Positions 6,411-6,540 of a stretch of DNA of 6,540 bases are shown piece by piece. This DNA is from an uncultured Akkermansia sp. Its GTDB lineage: Bacteria; Verrucomicrobiota; Verrucomicrobiia; Verrucomicrobiales; Akkermansiaceae. Each line of letters starts with the position of its first letter. Position 1 is the first letter of the stretch. Location: contig CANPXA010000100.1 of assembly GCA_947585525.1 (NCBI GenBank), positions 1-6,540 of the forward strand, given 5' to 3'. Below the pieces are notes generated by a model. The model did no database searches, was not told the DNA's origin, and was given only the letters and a program-made list of their open reading frames with translations. The position numbers were made by a program, and so were the translations under genes.

Positions 6411-6439
6411 ATCATAGCACATCTGCTTCCCATCTGCAA
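6411..6439 (-). promoter_or_regulatory. Candidate extended -10 promoter of dxr
   Basis: On the minus strand TTGCAG (6434-6439; only TTG matches the -35 consensus) precedes TATGAT (6411-6416; five of six matches to TATAAT) by 17 bases. The spacer ends in TGC, giving the TGn extended -10 that can compensate for a weak -35. Transcription would start near 6403-6405, two to four bases before the ATG at 6401, so a nearly leaderless mRNA is predicted. The alternative ATG at 6422 would then lie upstream of the transcript. By eye only. Confidence 0.5.
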
Positions 6440-6540
6440 GCACAGACAAAAATCCTCGGCGGTCACGCGTTACCTCATAATTCAGGACGCCGAAAAGAAA
6501 GAATGGTACAATGAGTTAGGATCGGTTACCTCAAAAATAG

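Noticed and set aside
6402..6449. Longer Dxr starting at TTG 6449 or ATG 6422.
   Set aside because: The added residues are unlike Dxr N termini, and the candidate promoter lies inside this stretch. The purines before the ATG at 6422 are too close for a normal Shine-Dalgarno.
6482..6538. Open minus-strand frame of 18 codons running in from the right edge.
   Set aside because: It is too short to judge, has no recognisable motif, and may be chance; it could be the end of a gene beyond the window.

Overview
The window reads as chromosomal DNA from a moderately GC-rich, probably Gram-negative bacterium. It holds six genes that can be supported. Dxr and the tyrosine recombinase look to me most like proteins of the Verrucomicrobiota/PVC group. 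The cytochrome bd cassette (small DUF4492 gene, cydA, cydB) is of the type best known from Bacteroidota. This assignment comes from remembered family patterns and is tentative.

Layout from left to right. (1) Positions 25-825, minus strand: a family GT25 glycosyltransferase, probably for surface lipooligosaccharide or polysaccharide. It has a good sigma70-like promoter and AT-rich upstream DNA at 912-970. (2) Positions 826-1228: a 403-base divergent spacer. (3) Positions 1229-2254, plus strand: a solitary tyrosine recombinase/integrase with an Asp in place of the first His of box II and a very short C-terminal tail. (4) Positions 2312-5200, plus strand: DUF4492 protein, CydA and CydB, packed with gaps of 2 and 22 bases, preceded by a candidate promoter in the short gap after the integrase. 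This is a quinol-oxidising, high-affinity terminal oxidase of the inner membrane. (5) Positions 5238-6401, minus strand: dxr, the first committed enzyme of the MEP isoprenoid pathway, convergent with cydB across a short hairpin. (6) Positions 6402-6540: the dxr upstream region, with no gene that can be supported.

The genes do not form one pathway. The cyd cassette is a respiratory operon. Dxr supplies isoprenoid precursors, which in principle also feed the quinones that CydAB oxidises, but it is transcribed separately and the proximity may be accidental. The integrase shows recombination activity here now or in the past, yet no partner genes, tRNA target or convincing att repeats are visible.

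The observations most worth following are these. No start codon has a properly spaced Shine-Dalgarno sequence. Candidate -10 boxes for the cyd operon and dxr lie only 8-9 bases before the start codon, which suggests leaderless or nearly leaderless mRNAs. The single-helix DUF4492 protein is a candidate accessory subunit of the oxidase. The CydB lacks the Asp29 and Asp58 of E. coli CydB. The integrase has an atypical catalytic box and a possible nonsense truncation. I did not find a clearly new multi-gene system.
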